This document shows, piece by piece, positions 34,301-43,300 of a stretch of 64,000 nt of DNA. The DNA comes from Siphonodentalium dalli (lineage: Eukaryota; Mollusca; Scaphopoda; Gadilida; Siphonodentaliidae). The position numbers were made by a program, and so were the translations under genes. The notes under the pieces were generated by a model that saw nothing but the letters and a program-made list of their open reading frames with translations, ran no database searches and had not been told where the DNA came from. Position 1 is the first letter of the stretch, and every line of letters begins with the position of its first letter. The stretch is taken from contig CP136061.1 of NCBI GenBank assembly GCA_032622095.1, positions 258,384,077 to 258,448,076 on the forward strand, read 5' to 3'.

Positions 34301-37300
34301 CAAAAACGCCGGACCGTGACCAAATTTGAACTTGAGCGAACTACATTATTTATAATTTCATCTCGACGAAAAATACCGACTTGAATATGCATTTTGTGTT
34401 GGAAATGTTGCTGGCGGTAGCCATTTTAGCCATTGGCGAAAATAAATTATAAATGGCGAAACAAAATTACCATATGGCGAAACATATGGCTAAAATAATT
34501 TCCTCCCAATAAATTATAATTGTGTCCAGTCATGGGGGCGATTATGTGCCAGCTTAGTACTCGGTCTAATTACATCACGCGCAGCTACCATCCGCACAAC
34601 AAAAGCGTCGGCACGTTGTGTATGTTATACGACCGGGGGTCAATACTATGAAATTTTTCTTTGTAAGAATCTACAATTGTTTGTAAGAAATAACAATTTA
34701 TCATTCCGCCAATACTATGAACCTACGATTACAAACATAAATCACAAATAGTACGTGTTCTTTGTATTTACAAATATCTCCAATCACAAAGAATGTTCGA
34801 GTACTATGAAACATAATTTTTCAGTTTTCGCACCCTTAACTCGGATAATATATATATCTATGATACGCAGGGACGTGGGGACAAGGGGTCGATTCACCCC
34901 ATCGTGAAAATATTTTGTCAGCTGGAAATCTCAAGTACAATCCACAGGGACGTCCCGACATGGGGGTTGGGTTATGTTTCTCGCCCCAAACATTTTATCA
35001 ACACGTTCAACAGCTGGAAATGTGATACCTGGAACAACATGAATTGGAAATTTTACAACAGCAATAGGTTGAACTTGTTCTGTTATTCAGTTTTTCCAAC
35101 AATTTATTAGGGGGTATGTGTTTGTTTTAGCCCAACATTTGCATATTTACCACCTTTGGTCAAAAGTTGGGATTGAAATGGCCTATATTTAGAAAATGTC
35201 AAACCTTAGGCGGTGTCAGCTTGGACGTGAGGTAGCAGTATTTGTTCCTTGTAACCACTGAAATTACCCAATTTATTGAAAGATACAACGTTAAGGAACT
35301 TGTCTAGAATGTCCATATAGGGTGTCAAACATAAATTGTCGCTTTTCACATCCTTAAACCGGAGCATATAACCATCTGATTCGTAGGGGTGTAGCGCCCC
35401 CTCATGAAAATGTGTTATCAATGGAAATCTCATAAACAGGGACATGGCGATAGTGGTTTTGGGAACACGATGACTGGTGAGTAGTCTGGTGAGTAGTCGC
35501 CAAATCGTATGAGTCACAACGTCTCCGACAAAAGTTAGTGATTGATACAAATAGTGAGTGATACTTGCAGTGACGTGGCAAGATGCTCTCTTCGATGCGT
35601 CAACGTCGATATCCAAAAGTATCACCCACCCCTCAATTAGAAACTTCTATTTCTGTGAAATGTAATTGTTTACCCCGGTTGGCTTCTGATTTTCAAGCTG
35701 TGACAGTAAGTGTCCACCCCCTGGGTTGGACATACTGACTAAATATGACTAACTTAGTGTTAGTCACAAAGATTTTGAGTAACTTTTGTCAAGTATTGGA
35801 ATTATTTGCACATAAAATTGACTAAGAAAAGTTATGACTAAATCCTGGCAATTTTGACTAATTAGTCGTCTTGAATCCCCATTTCTTAGTCGTTATGACT
35901 AACACCACCCTAGTAATTTTGATTAATGTTATGCCTCAGTCATGTTGGCTGAACTAAGTCAGTCATCCTGAGGAAAAACGTTTGACTAACATATGTTAGT
36001 CATATTGACTAACTTCTGTTATCAGCGTAGAAAAATTAAAATACTTTCCTCTTGACATACGATTCCATCGCCATGTGGCATTTATAGGCATTTTTTTTAT
36101 TCAAAGGGTGCATATGGAAATTATAGGATGGACACCCCATCGCCAAACTGAGCCCATATAGCCACATCCCTATCTAGATATATTATAAGATATCGGAGCA
36201 GTTTGAAATTATAAAATGACCACCACTCCTATTTGTTTGGTTTGGTTTATTAGGGTTTATCGTCGTTCTAGCCGCTAGGCGTTGTCGTTGTCAACTTTAC
36301 GGGTGGAGGAAAGACCACGCATAGACTTGATTTCACCGAGAAATCGTCGCACTGCGTGTAGAAACCACCGACCCCGGAAATCAACTGACAAACTTGCCCA
36401 GATACACGTCAGCTTCGTCAGCGCTTGACGGCATGTGACGGTGTAATGCACCTAACACTCTACCGACTGGACCACCGGGGGTGCCCACCACTCCTATAAC
36501 CGGGACCATTAGCACGTCCCTGCTTCGATACACCCCCGATAAAATGGAGCCACGTTACTGTCTCGATGTGTTATGATAAGAGTAACGGATCAGTTTGAAA
36601 TCATAGTCTGGTCACAATATATATAATGCTATACCATCAAAATAATATTTTATTTTCACAAACTGAATGGTTGTAAATTTGTAAAAACAATTATACCAAA
36701 TTGGTTGTAGTACTCGTTATTACACTGACTTGTACTTACATACACACACTGCAAACGAACAGTTTATTTGTTAATTTTGCACAGACAAGTGGTCATCAAC
36801 TTAGCAATCCGTGAACCGATTGGACAGCTCTGATAAGCGATCACCTCTCAACTTATGATTGGTTATTTCTTTTGTAACTTTGGCTTGCCGTGATTCAATA
36901 TATTGTGAATCACGCACAGGCAAAGGTTTGTCCGTAAGCAATCTACAATAATCAACAGTAGATCTTTGTGAAATTTGCGAGATTTTTTTAGCTCATCGTT
37001 TCATAGTACCGGCGTTATCACTAATCACAAAATAATAGCACGCATTGTTACTTCCCCAAATCAATTGTTGTCAGTTATTTTAGCTCTATATACATGTCCG
37101 TCTAATTTGAACTGGTATTCAGATAACACTGATAACGGGTGCATGGGAGCAGAGTGGTGAGTTAGTTTTTTCCAAGTTTTACAGCTGCGTTTTAGGGGTT
37201 TCACCTCTCGCCCAGTCTAAGGTATTACAATAATACGGCTAAATTTTCCCTGTACTATGAATCCACTGTGATAGTTAACACAAATTTGTAATTACAAATT

Positions 37301-40300
37301 AATAAATACAATTTGTATTTACAGGTATAACATTGTTCATAGTATTGACCCCCGATGTGCTTGGAGCAATTAGTAATAGGTGTGCATTGGTGTTGATTTC
37401 ATGTCGTGTCAATGGCAAACGCTTTGTGTTGTAATAAAAACAACTTGTGAGTGGGGATTAGAAAATGATGCTTTTCATTGCAAGTCACATTTCCAAAATG
37501 AATCGTAAGAGAAAGCTAGATTTCAGTGACCACGTTACATTGGTATTGTTTTATTTTGAAAATAAAATGTAATAAACATTCAATTGATCTCAAATATGTT
37601 CCAAAATAAGTGGCTAAAGCAAATGCAAAGTGGCTAAAAAAATGGCATTTGGCTAAAAGAATGGCTAAAGGAATTTCTGGGCCAGCGTTAACACTGATGC
37701 TCAACGTTAACATCCGCCCTAACGTAATTACCCTTATTAAATACAATGGCATTGTAGAAACCAACGTCAGAATACTACAGAAAATGAAGTGGGTGTAATT
37801 GTATTTAGATATGGAGTGGCTGACGTCACGCACGAATGACGGTATGGATGACATGCAGGTGGATATAGGATACATGCCTAGAATGGAACTCAGTTCAAAG
37901 GGACCATCTGCTACGGACGTCACTGAAATCGAGAGTGTGGAAGAACGAACGCCAGAATCATTTTCCTGGAGGGAGCAAATTTCAAAGAAAGAGGCTGAAT
38001 CCTCTCTGGAGAAAGCGTTATATCCTTTCAAAAAGGTGAGAATCATAACCGCATTTTGTTTCAAAGTAAGTGCAAATTTTATCAGCCATCGAATATTTTT
38101 CATTTAATGTCATGTGGACTGTTTTTATGGAGATGCAACCGTGAGGTAATTGGTCATAACTTGTATAAAACCCTTCGGTGATACATACAAGTTATGACCA
38201 CTTACCTCACGGTTACATCTCCATAAAAACAGTCCACATGACAGTTAATCCTTATATTTATATACATTTAGCGAAAAAGCCACTTTTGTAAATGTATTTA
38301 AATCGAGAAGTGTATCGTGACAAAACCAGCCCAAAATATCCCTAGCACCCGAGCAGAAACCAGCTGAGAACAATTTCAAAACGAGGCTCTTTATATTGAA
38401 AACTGATGATTTATTAAGTCAATCCTGCGCGAGTGCAAATGCGCCCAAAACATTACGCGTTCTTCTTCTCCACAATCAATGACGCGTCGATGTAATTATG
38501 GTTGCAATTATGACCCTCTTGCGCGTTCACCGAGAAATAATTGCAACTAGTCACGTGGGCGCCGACCAATTGGAACGCTGGATTTAGTGATAATCACACT
38601 CAGTATGTAAATATATATCACATGAAAGCCCTATTATATCATTAAAAAGCAATTACATGTTTCCATATATCTCAATAGTGATGAATTGGCGCGTTCTTCG
38701 CTGGATACTTAGCATCGCGCCGATAAAATTACCGCTCGGATTGATACTATTTCGTAAAACCAGACCAACACCAGACATTTCACAATGATTGCTTTGTTCA
38801 TTAAAGTTAAATTTTTGTCCAACTTCGTTGCACTAACAAAAAGAGGCACACAATCAAAGAGGCAAATTGGGGGACTATATTTTTTTTCGTAGGCATTCAT
38901 AGCGCGCAATACTGTCCTTATCGGTTGTTAAGTGTCTCAGCCAACGCCGTGCACGTATGCATTTTGCATGCATTTTTCAGCTTCTTTTAAATATTTTAAG
39001 ATGTTAGAAAGGCATAAAGCTCTAATTTTTTGCATGTGATATACAAGATCTTCAACTCGTTATGTTGGGATATAAGATTTTATGAAACTCGTTTGATAAA
39101 TTTGATTCACAACTCGTCTACGGATCGTTGTGAATCAAATTTATCCAACTCGTTTCATAAAATCTTATATCCCAATACAACTCGTTGGAGATCATCGACA
39201 CCAACACATATCTAACTCCTGGCCCATATGTATGTTTTCTAGAATAGCAAAAAAAATTACATATCGGGTTATGATGTACATTAGTGTGGCGATGGCAAAT
39301 GCTATTTACTTATCGATTAACTAATACCTTCCCATGGGTCCTGCATAAAGGTGAAATTTGTTGACATTTGAATGTTTCTCTTGAATGTCTGACATTGTAC
39401 AATGTACGTAAGCTTGTTGTTTTATGATCCTCATAGAACAAACGATACGTGTATGTGAATTATATCCGCCTCTCGGTTCAATGTACTCATGTTGCATATA
39501 ACTTTGAATCAATAGGTCACTGCGTACTTTTTATTGAAACTATGTACCGGTATCTGATGTCTACTTATAGCTGGGGGTTTAATATTTGGTCTTTTTAAAT
39601 ATACCACGAAACACCATGCGAACTACCATGGATGGGATACCTTTTCACAACTATGTTTGACCTTATGACACAGTGATCTAAACACTGTATACATATGACT
39701 GGTGTTACAAATATTTCGATATAGAACCAATACGTGGCATATAATTTATTTACACTAACAATACTGTATATTTAACCCTTTACCCAACAAACCGGCCAAA
39801 ACCATCCAAATAAAGCTTCAACAGCCTAAAATATATTCGGTCTGTCTCAATAGAACCATACATACATATATGGATATCATTGGAACCGGCTCCTTGACCA
39901 CATTGAGATAGTTACAGTTATGCCCTGTGCCAATGCATTCTCTTATAGGTCGACTCGCATATATAAGAGAATGCATTGGCACAGGGCCGTTCTGTTGGGT
40001 AAAGGGTTAATATATTTGGTGGACAATGTAAGTACGGATACCCACTCACGGTTATAAGCAGAACAACCTCTTAGCACATATGTTGGGACATATAGGACAT
40101 GCTTACCTTTGTTAACCAATAACACTGCCACCATAGCTATATCTGACTTTACAGTGTGCATTGGTTTGACTACATGTATATCCATTTATGGCATCCTGTC
40201 GTGGTTTGACCACATGTATATATATTTATGTCAGCCTTCGGTGGTTTGACTACATGTGTTTAAATTTATTTCAGCCTGCGGTGGTTTGACTACATGTATA

Positions 40301-43300
40301 CCATTTATTTCTATTGTAGGTTGAGCACATGTATATCCCTTTATTTCACAGCCTGTCGTGGTTTGACTATATGTGTATCATTATCTCCATTGTAGGTTGA
40401 GCACATGTATATCCACTAATTTCAGCCTGTCGTGGTTTGACTACATGTATAACCATTTATTTCACAGCCTGCCGTGGTTTGACTACATGTATATTATTTA
40501 TCCCCATTGTAGGTTGAGCACATGTATATCCACTAATTTCAGCCTGTCGTGGTTTGACTACATGTGTAACTATTTATTTCTATTGTAGGTTGAGTACATG
40601 GATATTCATTTATTTCCAGTGTACACTCTTAACATTATTGATTCCAAACTGATTTTGATAAAACCCATTGAATTTGGTTGAGTACCTGCATCGGTTTGAC
40701 GACATGTATATCAATTTATTTATATGATTGTAGGTTGAGTACCTGCCGTTTGACGACGTTTTCGATCGCGCCAGAGTTGAGGATAAGTTGGTTCACAACA
40801 TTCTCCTTTGGGGTTCGTTAGATGACCAGTCATGCTGAGGTAATCTCGATTCGAATGTTCTGCTTACAGTCAGAGATATAGTACGCCAACTTCCATCCAT
40901 TTTGTGTTGTTTAGAAATCGTGAAATTGTGTTACATATTGAAGCATTTTGATATTGTTCTAACTCTTTAATCTTTTCTTTACTAAATACTCATTGACGAG
41001 TATCTTCCTTGGGAAATATGGAGATAATAATGTTAACATGAATCTTTCTGTACTTGTCAAACCCCATCCAGATGATTAACATATACATGTATACTTTTAT
41101 AACTAGATGGGAGAAATCCATTTAATATAAAATATACCCATTATCAGCCGAGATTCAGAAGAAATATATCCATTATCAGCCGAGATTCAGTAGAAATATA
41201 TCGATTATCAGCCGAGATTGAGTAGAAATATATCGATTATCAGCCGAGATTGAGTAGAAATATATCGATTATCAGCCGAGATTGAGTAGAAATATATCCA
41301 TTATCAGCCGAGATTGAGTAGAAATATATCCATTATCAGCCGAGATTCAGTAGAAATATATCCATTATCAGCCGAGATTCAGTAGAAATATATCCATTAT
41401 CAGCCGAGATTCAGTAGAAATATATCGATTATCAGCCGAGATTCAGTAGAAATATATCGATTATCAGCCGAGATTCAGTAGAAATATATCGATTATCAGC
41501 CGAGATTGAGTAGAAATATATCGATTATCAGCCGAGATTGAGTAGAAATATATCCATTATCAGCCGAGATTGAGTAGAAATATATCCATTATCAGCCGAG
41601 ATTCAGTAGAAATATATCCATTATCAGCCGAGATTCAGTAGAAATATATCCATTATCAGCCGAGATTCAGTAGAAATATATCGATTATCAGCCGAGATTC
41701 AGTAGAAATATATCGATTATCAGCCGAGATTCAGTAGAAATATATCGATTATCAGCCGAGATTCAGTGGAAATATATCGATTATCAGCCGAGATTCAGTA
41801 GAAATATATCCATTATCAGCCGAGATTCAGTAGAAATATATCCATTATCAGCCGAGATTGAGTAGAAATATATCGATTATAAGCCGAGATTCAGTAGAAA
41901 TATATTGATTATCAGCCGAGATTCAGTAGAAATATATCGGTCGATCAAGTGATCCCTAAGTGACTAAAAATAAAAAAAATATTTGTCTAACTTTATGAGA
42001 CAACTTTCAGGATGTAATCGTATTTATATAGGATATAATGTTAGCGAGCTCATTAGCGCGAAATTGAAAAAATCGCGTTGTTTGGACAGAGATACGGTCC
42101 GTAATTAGTTAATTTTCGCGAATTTCGAGCTCGTTGTCGCGATAAACTGGCCAAATATCAACTTATGCCGGTTATACTGGATATATCATGTCTTCTCAAC
42201 ATTGTCTTGATCGCGATCAACATTGTTATATGGAACATTATGTTTGTGTGCCAATAAGATATCTCAATCCACAATTTCCAGGTTCGGGGCGGACGCTGCG
42301 AGATGGCCCACTCGCTACGCCGCCCATCATGGAGTATCTCCAGAAACACTTCGTCAGTACATGGTCACTGGTGGAGGACATGAAGGACTTCCAGACATCA
42401 TCAGACGAATTCATCAAAACAGTCGCCAATAAATCATTATCTACATACTCGTAAGTTCAAAGCACACATGTCGGACATAGGTATAAGAATGTGTATAGAC
42501 ACTGGCTCAGTATGATGTAAAACATAACATAATATTGCACAGTAATGCGATTCTTTTGTGAGTTGTCTCAATACCCATGTACTTTTGAGTGAAGAGAATA
42601 AACAAATTGAATTGAATTGTTGATAAGGAACAACAACGATTGAAATTATAGATTAGAAATATCTGTTCAATTTATTATACACAATTGAATATTGAATTTA
42701 GCAGAGGATTTTAAAATACAGAGTGTGGGTATATAATTCATTTGTTTGCGAAAACCCTGTGCCAATGCATTCTCTTATATATGCGAGTCGACCATAGGTC
42801 GCCACGCATATATAAGATAATTCATTGGCCAAACAAATTTTATATTATTTTTGATAATTGTTAAGAAACGTAAGAATAAATTATAAAAATTGATAAAAAA
42901 AAATTTAAAAGGTAAAAAATAATAATAAACAATTGGCCAATGCATTCTCGTATATATGCGAGGCGACCTATGGTCGACTCGCATATATAAGAGAATGCAT
43001 TGACACAGGGTCTTTAATGTTGCGCCATCCATATGTTCGTGAATAAATTATAATTTCTGATCGAAATTGCCATACCATGTTTTGTTGGATATTAGGTGAT
43101 TCGAGCATGAAAACAGTTTGTGAACGAGCCCCATTCCACTTATAGTCTTATACATTAATGGACACATAGAGTTATCCCCTCTTAAAGCGCCAGTCCAGTT
43201 ATGTCTCTCATATACTCCGATAACTTTGATATAGAACACACATAGTGTCCATTGAATGCTAATGGGAAATAAGGTCAACTTAAGTACTGTATTTTAAATA

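Larger units (their letters stand above)
34634..37354. mobile_element. 2.7-kb element with perfect 19-bp terminal inverted repeats, in SELENON intron 4
   Basis: The left end is CGGGGGTCAATACTATGAA (34634-34652); the right end (37336-37354) is its exact reverse complement. Subterminal copies of ACTATGAA occur on both sides (for example 34713, 34801, 37254). No transposase frame is seen; the longest frames inside are short and unremarkable. No clear target-site duplication was found. It carries a TGACTAA-rich foldback (35735-36010) and a SINE-like segment (36229-36482), so it is itself composite. Confidence 0.8.

Noticed and set aside
41130-41939. CRISPR-like regular 32-bp array
   Set aside because: There are no spacers; the units are contiguous and nearly identical, and the genome is eukaryotic.
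42158-42432. Overlapping frames on both strands around SELENON exon 7
   Set aside because: They are shadows of the real exon; only the frame giving GSGRTLRD joins exons 6 and 8.
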